Of a stretch of DNA of 64,000 bases, positions 54,220-64,000 are shown in pieces. Where the stretch lies: NCBI GenBank assembly GCA_963678675.1, contig OY783197.1:11156304-11220303 (forward strand), written 5' to 3'. Under the pieces are notes generated by a model. It was not told the origin of the DNA and ran no database searches. It was given only the letters and a program-made list of their open reading frames with translations. Position 1 is the first letter of the stretch, and each line of letters begins with the position of its first letter. The position numbers were made by a program, and so were the translations under genes. The DNA is from Xiphydria camelus. Its lineage: Eukaryota; Arthropoda; Insecta; Hymenoptera; Xiphydriidae.

Positions 54220-55641
54220 AGGTACGTTTAGACCGGGATACAAAATGTTGGCAACATGTTGGCAACACGTTTATGGCTGTTGGCAACATCGCTGTTGGCA
54301 ACATCACCATCGCTGTTGGCAACATCAACATTGAGTGTTGCCAACACGATGTCGCTGTTGGCAACATACTGTTGGATATATCGACTTGTATCCGGATACA
54401 TGCGATCAGAACCAGTTGAGCGTTCAAACGAAACGGAGTTTTGATGTTAAAAAATGGAACCGTCTATTGCTGCTGGTGTTAGTCCTGCTTTCATCATAAT
54501 AGCCTCCCAGAAGCGAAAAAGAAGGTGGAGGCAGCGACAGTTTTTACAAAACGGGACAAGCTATGGTGACAATTTAATGGCGGAGTTACTTGTCATTAAG
54601 TGTTCCCTAATTGGCCATCAACTGCATCAGTCATGTATAGAATTCATTTCTCCCCTTTACAAAGCTGATTTAATATTCAAAGTATAGCGGTATCTATTAC
54701 AATGGGTATTTTTTTGTGGTAAGGGGTTTATTACGACTCGTCCGGCAATTAACCCTTCAGGTAGCCTAGATTCGCCGAAACATACCCCCGGCGAGGCGGG
54801 CGATATGGGACAGGTCAGAATGAGTCATTTTCTACAGTGCCCGCGGTAATAGATACCGCTATATTTCGAAGCTCCTTTGACGCGGCTCAAATTTACCGAC
54901 AGAAGCCTAAACGTGGCTTGATATTCGCACGTGCCACTTGGCAGCCGTATGCGCGAAATCACGCATCGGGAGCGTGCCTCTGCGGAAAGAAATAATTACG
55001 TGCCTTTCTTTTCAATCTAGAAAGAACATACATATGTAGTGAGAGAGTACTGCTTTGTAAAATGAGAAATACGATACGCCGTCCGATCTGCCATGTGAAC
55101 ACTGTGCGGCCCGTATAATGTGGCATTCAATGAAAAATTTATGCAAGAAATATATGTTATTTATGATCGATACTATTAAAAGGTTTCAATCGACCTTCTG
55201 AAATTCTGTCCCTCGTGCGACGGAACATTATCGTATGTAGGTAGGTAGGTAGGTAGGTATAGGTAGGTATAGGTAGGTAGCTAGGTATAGGTAGGTAGGT
55301 AGGTAGATTCTAGTCCAGAGAGAGCGATGTTTCCGATGTTTCCCATTTCAAATGGGAAACTCGGATACAAGCAACAGGCAACAGCTTTCTTTGATGTCAT
55401 GCCGCCCGCAGTTTACGAGTAGCAATTAAATTGTCGCTAGTCGACGGGATACTCGTGTTGCCAACATGTTGCCAACATTTTGTATCCCGGTTTGTACCTA
55501 CATTCGGATAGTGGCTGTTGCCGAGTATCCGTCGGCGAGTTGCAAGTCGGCGGGATACATGTTGACAACACCGGATTATCGTGTTGCCAACACCGGATTA
55601 TCGTGTTGCCAACATTTTTGTATCCCGGTATAGACTTACCT
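54220..55641 (+). mobile_element. Harbinger-type element rich in TGTTGGCAACA palindromes, TAA target
   Basis: Ends AGGTACGTTTAGACCGGGAT and the complement of AGGTAAGTCTATACCGGGAT, flanked by TAA (54,217-54,219 and 55,642-55,644). TGTTGGCAACA or close variants occur at least seven times at the left end and several times at the right end, a pattern expected of transposase binding sites. The interior includes a (GGTA)n tract and parts shared with 56,585-58,830. Confidence 0.7.
54454..54687 (+). pseudogene. Possible Harbinger transposase N-terminus
   Basis: Frame of 77 residues starting MEPSIAAGV and including KRKRRWRQRQF, similar in pattern to the RRWW-type segment near the start of Harbinger transposases. 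No catalytic part. The same start context (ATGGAACCGTC) occurs at 58,252 in the palindrome. Assignment weak but consistent with the TAA target. Confidence 0.35.
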
Positions 55642-55854
55642 TAAGGAGAGAGAAGCACTGTTGCCACGATTAACGGGCCAGGCAGTGTATATGTGTGAGG
55701 TACATTTGTACACAGGAGGTCTCTGTGTAGCAAGGAGCTCACGAGTACAGAGTTACTCAAAAGTTTCGTTCGTGCGTAATACAGTTTGTGATCAGTTGTA
55801 CTAAGTCCTGAAGCAAAAAATGTGAATACGACTGTCACCATTGAAATACCTTAA

Positions 55855-56581
55855 GGGGTTACATCTAGTTGGCGGCCGAAAAAAAGGCGTATTATTGTGA
55901 ATTTTTTTTGGGAAAATGATTGCAGGTTTCGAATTGTTTTTTTTCATAGTAAAGGGTATATCTTTGACTATGTTTCATAATTTTTTTATTGGAAAAAATT
56001 CAAAAATGTAGCAGATATAATGTATTTCCCGGACCGCTGTTCAAAAAAGGCTTTCCGCGGTGACCACTGTAACTTCCACACCAATCATCTGACATCAAAA
56101 AACCAAATAAATTACGTTTTTGTATCGTATTATCTAGTCCTTAATCGAAGGATTTAATAAAATATTAATTTTTGAAAAAATGGTCGGCGATCGAAAGTGA
56201 AAGTCTAAATTTCGGTGAAAAATCACTTAATTTTCCTTGATATAAAAAAAGTATGCATCGAAAAAAAAAAATCCTTCGATTAAGGACTGCCTTTTGATAT
56301 AAGAAAAAAAGTATGCAAAATTTCAAGTAAATCGGTCCACTCATTTTTGAGATATCGTGGTCACCGATTTTGAAGAAGCCGTTTCGAGAAAAACGCGTTT
56401 AACTCCGTTATACTTGCGTCGCGCGGCTCGCAGAACGTAACTGTAAAAACGGCCGTAACTCGCTCAATTTTGAACGGATCGACTTGAAATTTTCAGAGAA
56501 TATTTTTGAAAGGTTCTACTTTAAGAATCCGTCGAAAACGAAAAATCGATTTTTTCGAAAATTCTGACTAGATGTAACCCC
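55855..56581. mobile_element. TTAA-target MITE, 727 bp
   Basis: TTAA at 55,851-55,854 and 56,582-56,585 flanks ends GGGGTTACATCTAGT and complement. No coding frame. piggyBac- or Kolobok-like by target; superfamily not decided. Confidence 0.8.
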
Positions 56582-56900
56582 TTAATAGTATCGATCATAA
56601 ATAACTCACCGACTATGATTAATCGCGTCATCGGCGAAGCGGTTTGTGGGGATCGTGTAGGGATCTCGCACGCTGGAGAAACGGAGGAGGGAAAGAACAC
56701 ATGATTCGAAGAAAGATTTAAAGCGGTAATGTTAATGTAGATTTAAAAGGGAAGATCAAATATGAAAGTATGTTACACGAGTTTATGATGACACTTAGAA
56801 AAACGTTCTATGGTTGATTTATTCCTAAACGTGCATAAATTTTTCATTGAATGCCACATTATACGGGCCGCACAGTGTTCACATGGCAGATCGGACGGCG

Positions 56901-57736
56901 CACAGTGGTCGGATTTCGCTTATTAGGGGGTCATTTAGCTCAAAATTCAATTCTTAGAAATACGAAAGGAAATATGCCCAAGTATAGTTAAACATGTACC
57001 TAGTTCGATTAAGTAAGGGTAGAAGAAATTCTTGGAATAGTGTGTAAACTAATGCCTCGCAAATTGAGCGCAATGATTATATTTTTCATTTGCATTCTTC
57101 TGTAGGTTAGAAAAAAAACAGTACCCTATTTTTCGGGCCAGAATTGGTTTTACACTTAATTGTACATCTATTTTGCTTGATAATGTGATCACCCGTAAAG
57201 TGCGTAGATGTGCGGGTTATTTATTTTTATTTTTTTTTCATCGGGAATGTCGTTTTTTTCGCGAGCACAATACCCGAAAATAAGGAAGAAAAGAAAATAG
57301 AAGATCTTTTTCATGCTTTCTTAATTTCTTCTGATATGATTATATCGAATATAAGGCCGCTACCAAAGCGAAAACTAAAGAAATTATCTCAGGATGTAAT
57401 AAATTTACTCGATGTCCCTGCAATAAGCCAAGACGTACATAGATACAGCGAATAAGGAACAAGTATCCTCACAAGATACTTCGGATAGTGACCACGATTC
57501 TCTAGACAGTGATGACGATATTTTGTAAACAAAACAAAATAAAATATATCATTCAAAATATCGTTTTTTATTTATCTGTATTATATGAACATAAAAACTT
57601 TAATAAACTTTATAGTAGAAGTGAAACTATCTAAACTGTGTAGAAAGAACCAACTAGTCGTAATATCAACAAAATTAAGTTCATTACAATGATTAACTGG
57701 AAATGTCCTCCTAAACTGGGAAATTCGACCACTGTG
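56901..57736. mobile_element. Transib-type element with RSS-like CACAGTG ends and CGGCG duplication
   Basis: Ends CACAGTGGTCGGATTTC and the complement of CACAGTGGTCGAATTTC. Flanking CGGCG at 56,896-56,900 and 57,737-57,741; the opposite foldback arm near 58,480 has the site once. A 5-bp GC-rich CGNCG target and ends starting with the CACAGTG heptamer (as in V(D)J signal sequences) are Transib hallmarks. No transposase is retained. Confidence 0.8.
57210..57530 (+). pseudogene. Fragment with BESS-like motif and acidic tail inside the Transib-type element
   Basis: After a few doubtful N-terminal residues the frame gives KKIEDLFHAFLISSDMIISN and PLPKRKLKKLSQDVINLL, resembling the BESS protein-interaction motif found at the C-terminus of MADF-BESS proteins. 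A one-base shift near 57,452 leads to a Ser/Asp-rich tail (SDSDHDSLDSDDDIL) and stop at about 57,529. It may be a captured host gene end. Assignment tentative. Confidence 0.35.
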
Positions 57737-58864
57737 CGGCGTATCGCATTTCTCATTTTACAAAACAGTACTCTCTCATCACATGTGTATGTTCTTTCTA
57801 GATTGAAAAGAAAGGCAGCGAAAAATTGACGGCAGTCGTGCATAAGTAGGCATTTTTTACTGAATTCGTCGGATCAATTATTTATAGTTTTGCGTCGCAG
57901 TATTAATATGGTGGTTCAGGCTGTATTGAAAAATATAGAAAAACTTTGTTGACGGTTCCATTTTTAAATGTCAACACTATTTCGTTTGGACGCTTAACTG
58001 GTTCTGACCGTATGTATCCGGATACAAGTCGATGTATCCAACAGTATGTTGCCAACAGCGACATCGTGTTGGCAACACTCAATGTTGATGTTGCCAACAG
58101 CGATGGCAACAGTGTTGGCAATATCAACATTGAGTGTTGCCAACACGATGTCGCTGTTGGCAACATACTGTTGGATACATCGACTTGTATCCGGATACAT
58201 GCGGTCAGAACCAGTTGAGCGTCCAAACGAAATAGAGTGTTGACGTTTAAAAATGGAACCGTCAACAAAGTTTTTCTATATTTTTCAATACAGCCTGAAC
58301 CACCATATAAGTACTGCGACGCAAAACTATAAATAATTGATCCGACGAATTCAGTAAAAAATGCCTACTTATGCACGAATGCCGTCAATTTTTCGCTGCC
58401 TTTCTTTTCAATCTAGAAAGAACATACACGTGATGAGAGAGTACTGTTTTGTAAACTGAGAAATGCGACACGCCGTCCGATCTGCCATGTGAACACTGTG
58501 CGGCCCGTATAATGTTTCATTTAATGCAAAATTTATGCAAGAAATATAGAGAGTAGTGTGCACCGTTTAGAAATAAATCAATCATAGAACGTTTTTCTAA
58601 GTATCATCATAAATTCGTGTAACGTACTTTCATATTTAATCTTCCCTTTTAAATCTACATTAACATTACCGCTTTAAATCTTTCTTCGAATCATGTGTTC
58701 TTTCCCTCCTCCGTTTCTCCAGCGTGCGGAATCCCTACATGATCCCCACAAACCGCTTCGCCGATGACGCGATTAATCATAGTCGGTGAGTTATTTATGA
58801 TCGATACTATTAAGAGGTTTGAATCGACTTTCTGAAATTCTGTCCCTCGTGCGACGGAACAGGT

Positions 58865-59945
58865 ATAGACTAAGAGCTAGTGATATTTTTCAGTGAATAT
58901 TTAGTTAAGGCCTATTTTTTTAGAGAATGTTGTGGGGGGCATGTCTAAGTGCCATCCGTGAGGATTAACCTTGACAGCGGTATGGGAGGCTGGCGGAACG
59001 CCCCCAACTTGTAAAAAATAGTGCACAAAATTATTATTTATAGTTAAGGCTGAAATTTTGTGTACTATTCATCTGGTAGTCCACAATTATGAATATAAAT
59101 TGGCGGATCGATTGGCCGGCATTAAAATGGTGGCGGATCATCAGTTCGCTTTAAAAAAATTTCTGTTAAAAATATTCTTTCACTTCACGCACCTCTTTAT
59201 ATTTGTATAAAGCACTATATCGTCGGTCAAATGCCAAAAGGGTATTCTAACAAAAATTATATCATTCATCCGTTTTAAAAATTGTTAAAACATCTGACAT
59301 CACAAATAAAATGTTGAGTGTCCTGACATAAGACTGATGTTTGATTGATATATTGAAGCTCATCAATATTGAATAAGCGCTAAAATATTAACTCCAAGGA
59401 AACTAAATTACTATTATTACTAAAAAGATTCCAGAAAATAAACAAAATCATTATCTATATTAGAAGCATTCCTAATACAAAAAATTCTGCGGCAAACAAC
59501 ACGAAATCGAGGCGCGCACAATGGATGTTTAAACCGTTCCGCCAGGTAGTTAATGCCAATATTTCGTTCCGCCAATTTAAATTTCCACTTGAAACAGTTG
59601 CCTCAATAACACATTACAAATTAAGGCTTAACTAAATAATAAAAATTTTATTATTCACACGACGTATTTAGGATGATCCGCCACCCTTTTAATGCCGGCC
59701 AATCGATCCGCCAATTTATATTCATAATTGTGGACTACCAGATAAATAGTAAACAAAATTTCAGCCTTAACTAAATAATAATTTTGTGCACTATTTTTTA
59801 CAAGTTGGGGGCATTCCGCCAGCCTCCCATACCGCTATCAAGGTTAATCCTCACGGATGGCACTTAGACATGCCCCCCACAACATTCTCAAAAAAATAGG
59901 CCTTAACTAAATAATCACTGAAAAATGTCACTAGCTCTTAGTAGA
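58865..59945. mobile_element. Foldback with AGACTAAGAGCTAGTG ends, copy 2
   Basis: Same family as 53,182-53,688 but with a longer centre of unrelated AT-rich sequence (about 59,140-59,560). Arms contain TGGCGGATCGATTGGCCGGC. Confidence 0.75.
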
Positions 59946-60018
59946 CAGGCAGGCAGGCAGCTAGGTAGGTAGGTAGGTAGGTAGGTAGGTAGGTAGGTAG
60001 GTAGGTAGGTAGGTAGAT

Positions 60019-60180
60019 ACACCCTGCGCCTCGGATTCTGTCGCTGGCGACTTTTCTTAAATGTTATTTTTAAATGTACTAATCAATGAACAATTAATAT
60101 TGTGGTATTAGTAATACGGTGGTATCTACTCTCGTTAAAGAAAGCATGATGATTGATTAATCATTGGTTAGTACGTTTAA
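60019..60180. mobile_element. Palindromic mariner-type MITE, copy 4, truncated
   Basis: Begins CACCCTGCGCCTCGG next to a (GGTA)n tract; the right end is missing after GTACGTTTAA. The centre is rearranged compared with the other three copies. Confidence 0.7.
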
Positions 60181-60324
60181 GGCTAAATGTCCCCGACAAA
60201 TAGTATGAAATTTTTTCAATAGATGGCTGCACTGTTAGGGCAAAATTTACTTGGTAATTTATTCGGAAACGGCTGCACATATGTTCATTCTGAAAACGGA
60301 TTTATTAATTGTTCATGTATCGAA

Positions 60325-61425
60325 TTTAATGAAATTGGTTTATAAAAAATTACAGTTTATTATAAACATACTTCTAAAAGAAAAAAACTGAAAAATTCAC
60401 TTTTTCAAAAAAAGCCACTTATAGAGACATATATCCGTTCAATGTGAATTCAAAACCGTGTCGGGAATTCTGCAGCAAGCAGTATTTCCATCGTAATTAG
60501 TAATTTTTAACAGAGTAGGGGGCTCCGCCCTCTGCTCGCTACGCTCGCCAACTCTCTCATGCCGCTTCGCGATGCTCCACCCCGTAGATCCTCGGGAGCG
60601 AGGCGGGAGTATACTAATACGAAGGCGTAGAAGAGACATTGATTATTTATTAACTTTTTATTTTCTAATACCGTGCACATTTAATTTCGCGTTAGATAAC
60701 ATGGAATTAATCCATTGTTTCTTAATAGGAGGGGATTATTTCCATGTTAGCTAACGTGGCACGGTGCTTGCAAATGAAAAATTAATTAAACGTTCCTTCG
60801 TACACTTATGTAGCTTTTACTTATACATATTTGTTCACTCAAAGCACTGTTCAATGAAATTGAATCAATTTTGTTGATCAACCAAAAGTAGAACCGTTTA
60901 CCGAGGGGGCGCTGGAAAAAAGCTAATGCAAATAAAATAATGCATACTGCCTGGGCTCGTAGGTTGGCGAGGTATTCATGGTCGCATTACTACGAACCCT
61001 TGCAACGGAACAGTTACTTCGAAACGTCGACAGCAACCCTCTGTCTCACTGACACTCGCATACAACTGCAGCAACAATATATGAAGGGTACAGGGGTAAA
61101 AGAGGGAAGCCGTTGCTACGTGCTCTTCATCCGTACACCGTATTCTTCTATCTTCAATTGGTTTAGAAGAAATTACAGTTTATTATAAACATTCTTCTAA
61201 AAGAAAAAAACTGAAAAGGTCACTTTTTCAAAAATAGTCACTTATACAGACATATACCCGTTCAATGCGAAATCAAAACCGTGTCGGAAATTCTGCAACA
61301 ATCAGTATCTCTATCCTAATCAGTAATTTTTGCTACGCTACGCTCGCCGACCCCCCCGCACCGCTTCACGGCGCTCCCCCCCGTAGATCCTCGGAAGCGA
61401 GGCGGGAGTATACACTAATATAAGG
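60325..61425. repeat. Two direct repeats of about 280 bp, 820 bp apart
   Basis: 60,335-60,625 and 61,158-61,425 share ATTACAGTTTATTATAAACAT, CAAAACCGTGTCGG and AGCGAGGCGGGAGTATAC. Between them lies the repeat that is the empty-site homologue of 47,930-48,110. No LTR-type gene is present. Confidence 0.65.
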
Positions 61426-62260
61426 GACATCTCAGACTGCGTTTTAGGGGTGGACCCCAATAGTTTCTTCGACGCATAAACAAACACCGCCGCACAGTGT
61501 TTCCATGCCCTCCTGCGAGGCTCCTGAAATTTGAGCACGCGGTCGAGGGGCTCGTTTCATTTCTCCTGAACCTGCCTCACTCGCGCTACGCTCTGTCTCA
61601 TGCTTCGCGGTCTTTCCAATGCCGGCACGAGATACGTCGAGGCAGGCCGACCGCGAGAGTGTGAAATACTTGGCCCAAGAGCCCGCGACGGCCAGACCTT
61701 CGTTATTTTATAAAGGCTGCAAGTTTCTCTGTGTATGTCCCAATAGAGCTAACAAGGAAACGTTTCGAGGCCGCCGCTTCCGATCTTGATGAAACTTCGT
61801 AAATTTAAAGTTTATCGAAAAATAAGAGACCCCTATTTTTTTTATAGCGGCCCAATTTTGGTTTAAGGGGGTGAAATGGACCCCTGAATTTTCACCCCCT
61901 TCGAGCTATCTCCGACACGAAGCGAGATAGATGAAAACTTTCAATGTACGTTTTGTTTGGTTTTTTTAGTAGAATAAAATCCCCTAAACAGATTTTGAAA
62001 AAAAGCATTATTTTTCAAAAAAAAAAAATTTTTTATCTAATTTTTCGAAATTTCGGTTTAGTCATGTGGACAAAAATTTAGAAAATTTTATTACAAATTC
62101 AACCATGTATGACATGATATATTTCCCTCCTACAGTTTTGCAAATTTCTAACTTTTATGTCTGATAATGAGCGGGCTACCAATGGCAGTGACGGGATAGG
62201 TCGGGGGTTATTACTTCTATGTATTTTAATGCCACTTTTCTTTTATTTAATAAAGTTCAA
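61426..62260. other. Unclassified, no gene supported
   Basis: GC-rich to 61,700, then AT-rich with homopolymer A/T runs. GAAACTTCGTAAATTTAAAG-type phrases suggest a decayed transposon end. Nothing further recognised. Confidence 0.4.
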
Positions 62261-62263
62261 CTT

Positions 62264-62645
62264 CTATGGCTCATAATTATGACAATAATGGTATTCCGTG
62301 AAAAAATGTTTCATACAAAGTTGTTTCTTACACCAAGCACACGTAATAACGGCAATATCGCCACATATGTGGCATCGTGGTTCCGAGTCCTGTGCAAAAC
62401 AAAATTCTACAGGATGTTCAAATTCAGGAGGTCTCCTGAATATATATCCACTCTTGAACCACGAATATTTAATAAAGTTAGTAAACCGTGGTGAAGAAAA
62501 CTGATTATGAGTAAAAGATTGAAGTTTTAAAATATTATCTCTCGAATGAAGGTTAATATCGTAATTGAAAAGAGTTACAATATCTGAAAACCTCCTTACA
62601 AAATTCTTCCACATTCGAAAGCCGTATACGTCTAGCGGAATATTA
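62264..62645 (-). pseudogene. Tc5/pogo-like transposase, C-terminal end
   Basis: Reads PLDVYGFRMWKNFVRRFSD and then LQSFTHNQFSSPRFTNFIKY, ending with a Cys/His cluster CHICGDIAVITCAWC and LCMKHFFTEYHYC. I recognise this as the end of an insect DDE transposase whose N-terminus has a Tc5-type HTH domain. PLDVYGF is from the end of the DDE core. Only this part is present on the minus strand. The final Cys-rich motif probably binds zinc. Confidence 0.65.
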
Positions 62646-62778
62646 TCAAAATAAAATGGACAAAAATTGTTCAGAAATCTTATTAATAAATCCGACCGTT
62701 AATTTATTTATATTATTTTCTGTTTGTGTGTAAGTAACTAATAATTCACTCACAGGTTAGATAAAATTGTCTGAATTT

Positions 62779-63094
62779 TTATAGTTTTTTGTTGGAATCA
62801 TTTTTTTCTTTACTTTTCTTCTTCGCGTACTGTTTCCTCCAGTACTCCTCACATTCTTGCAGCTCTCGTTCTACTTCGGCCATGGATGGTCCTGTTGTGC
62901 GGAATGTCAGATCCAGCGATTTCCCGGGAGACGGCAATGGTATGTGCCCATTTTTAAGATCCTCCACGATCTTCTCAAAAGTCGGTAACTCGTTTGAACC
63001 CATCATTTGAATGATAGACGCAGCCAATGAAACTGAAGCTCTTTGCTTCTCGGCCCTGTATATATACTCCTCGAAAATGCCGTAAACAACATTC
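62779..63094 (-). CDS. Probable last exon of an unidentified host gene
   Basis: From an acceptor-like AATAACAG the frame is open for 104 codons: NVVYGIFEEYIYRAEKQR, then SLAASIIQMMGSNELP, TFEKIVEDLKNGHIPLPSPG and a Lys-rich tail ending SNKKL. The sequence looks constrained (a helix, a Pro-rich turn, a basic coiled C-terminus) and is not a known transposon part. The TFEKIVEDLKNGHIP segment is faintly like the N-terminal segment of PEX39/C6orf226-type proteins, but I see no KPWE motif and do not assign it. Confidence 0.45.
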
Positions 63095-63394
63095 CTGTTA
63101 TTTGTAGGGTTGCCTTATATGGCCCCGGTGATGCGAAAGAGGGAGTTTAGTTCTTTGGACAAGCTTTATTATTAGTTGGCTCTGTGCCCATGTAAAAATA
63201 TTTTCGTACGCGCTCTCGAGTTTCGTACGCGGACTCCGAGGATGATGGCCCCTTTTTGGGAAGTCGGACCTCCCACCCTCTCCAGTCTGTTTCGTTCTTG
63301 TGAGGCGACTTCATTATATATAAGGAAGCGAAAGAGAAAGCTTTTTAGTCTGAATATTCAGTTTCTATGGTGCACAGCAGTTCATATTATTATT
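63095..63394. other. No feature recognised
   Basis: Possible intron of the unidentified gene and 5' flank of the transposase frame starting at 63,395. TATATATAAGG near 63,313 is a TATA candidate about 80 bp before that ATG. Confidence 0.35.
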
Positions 63395-64000
63395 ATGGCA
63401 ATTATAAATCCGATCAATGTGTTAACTTTATTGGTGGCCGTTTTCAGTGTACCAAATGGAAGAGAAACTCCAATGAATAGTGCAGAAGTGCAATTGAAAG
63501 ATTTATTACAAAATATTATTATACGTAGCATGGAGGATTCATCATTTCGAGTCGAACATGAAAATAAATTGGAATTGGAAGATTCAATCGAGGATAGTGA
63601 AATGCACGCTGTTAATACTGACTGGCTGGAATCGGATGTCGAGGATGTTCCTCACGTAGAAACCTCTATACCTCCAGAACCATATCCCTGTACACCCGAT
63701 GAAGAAGCGGTTAGCTTTGAATATAAACAAAGTGCCATAGATTACTGGAACAGTGGGAAGAAAAGACGTCGAACCGTAGCAGCAGTTCAACATCAGTTTA
63801 AAAAAGTGAAATCTGATAGACAATTACAAAGATGGGCTGCGCAAGTAGGACAGGGGGGTACTCAAAATGATAAATTAATACGCATAGCGAAATATACTTT
63901 TGATAAATTTGTAGAAGCTAGTAGATCGAAAATAATAGTACATAATGTAGACCTTAAACGATGGGCTTTACAAGCAAAAGAAGTAGAGAATCTTCCAACC
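63395..64000 (+). CDS. Tc5/pogo-like transposase N-terminus, open to the window edge
   Basis: From the ATG at 63,395 (MAIINPINVLTLL) the frame is open for 202 codons to the end of the window. An acidic N-terminal part is followed by CTPDEEAVSFEYKQSAIDYW, a basic stretch GKKRRRTVAAVQHQFKKV and RQLQRWAAQVGQGGTQNDKL. It then has IVHNVDLKRWALQAKEVENL, typical of the HTH/CENP-B-like DNA-binding region of Tc5-type transposases. No stop or shift occurs in this part. The first 12 residues are hydrophobic and may precede the true start; an in-frame Met follows at about 63,474. The C-terminal fragment at 62,264-62,645 belongs to the same family but another copy, since it is on the opposite strand. Confidence 0.6.
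   Translation, partial: MAIINPINVLTLLVAVFSVPNGRETPMNSAEVQLKDLLQNIIIRSMEDSSFRVEHENKLELEDSIEDSEMHAVNTDWLESDVEDVPHVETSIPPEPYPCTPDEEAVSFEYKQSAIDYWNSGKKRRRTVAAVQHQFKKVKSDRQLQRWAAQVGQGGTQNDKLIRIAKYTFDKFVEASRSKIIVHNVDLKRWALQAKEVENLPT

Larger units (their letters stand above)
56586..58830. mobile_element. 2.2-kb foldback, left arm split by a Transib-type element
   Basis: Sequence from 56,586 to 56,900 and 57,737 to about 58,100 is the reverse complement of 58,110-58,830. The centre (57,960-58,240) carries TGTTGGCAACA motifs as in the Harbinger-type element. The right arm lacks the insertion and gives the empty site. Confidence 0.75.

Noticed and set aside
57946..58268. Overlapping frames on both strands with LPTA/VANS repeats
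   Set aside because: Translations of the TGTTGGCAACA palindromes in the centre of the foldback.

Overview
The window is insect nuclear DNA, most probably from a hymenopteran. This rests on the kinds of elements present (Polinton, Transib, piggyBac, PIF/Harbinger, Helitron, Jockey, many foldback MITEs) and on exons of a farnesol-dehydrogenase-like short-chain dehydrogenase. It is almost entirely nested, mostly dead mobile DNA. I recognise two host loci: four exons of the SDR gene on the minus strand (45.7 to 30.75 kb) and one probable exon of an unidentified gene (about 63.1-62.8 kb).

The main content is three pieces of Polinton/Maverick (adintovirus-like) elements. Piece A (3.43-8.33 kb) carries, on the minus strand, an unknown conserved gene, the major capsid protein, a minor capsid (penton-like) protein, an adenain-like protease and a protein with a phospholipase A2 domain. 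On the plus strand it carries a packaging ATPase and the N-terminal half of a DUF8207-type protein. Piece B (9.0-13.72 kb) is a second copy of the capsid module in inverted orientation. It ends in a terminal region with five TGACGTCA sites about 124 bp apart. Piece B lies inside a 6.3-kb unit (8,335-14,629) bounded by inverted repeats of about 670 bp, which cuts the DUF8207 gene of piece A. Piece C (31,429-42,317) has both termini and a near-match 6-bp target duplication. It keeps the complementary half: the C-terminal part of DUF8207, a fibre/collar-like coiled-coil protein, a chromodomain integrase and protein-primed DNA polymerase B. Taken together A and C give the inferred order of a whole element: capsid module (-), ATPase-DUF8207-fibre-integrase (+), PolB (-). 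All pieces are decayed. PolB lacks an Asp of motif C, the integrase lacks the Glu of its DDE triad, and both capsid copies share one frameshift.

14.8-20.0 kb is a large foldback whose two arms record later insertions (a piggyBac in one arm, a CCCAG-ended element with a 5S rRNA-like segment in the other), followed by a mariner-type MITE. 20-24.4 kb has inverted repeats around an assembly gap and a broken Jockey retrotransposon. 24.4-28.35 kb is three head-to-tail Helitrons on the minus strand. 28.4-31.3 kb is unclassified repeats and the 3' end of the SDR gene.

31.3-42.9 kb is a TA-flanked element that sits in an SDR intron and was itself invaded by Polinton C, which in turn holds a TTAA element containing a Harbinger element. 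43-50.1 kb has SDR exons, foldbacks, two tRNA-derived SINE copies and a mariner-like element with a Harbinger MITE inside. 51-60.2 kb is a mosaic of foldbacks, (TACC)n arrays, a Harbinger-type element full of TGTTGGCAACA palindromes, a TTAA MITE and a Transib-type element with a CGGCG target duplication. 60.2-64 kb has direct repeats, two fragments of a Tc5/pogo-like transposase in opposite orientations, and the unidentified exon.
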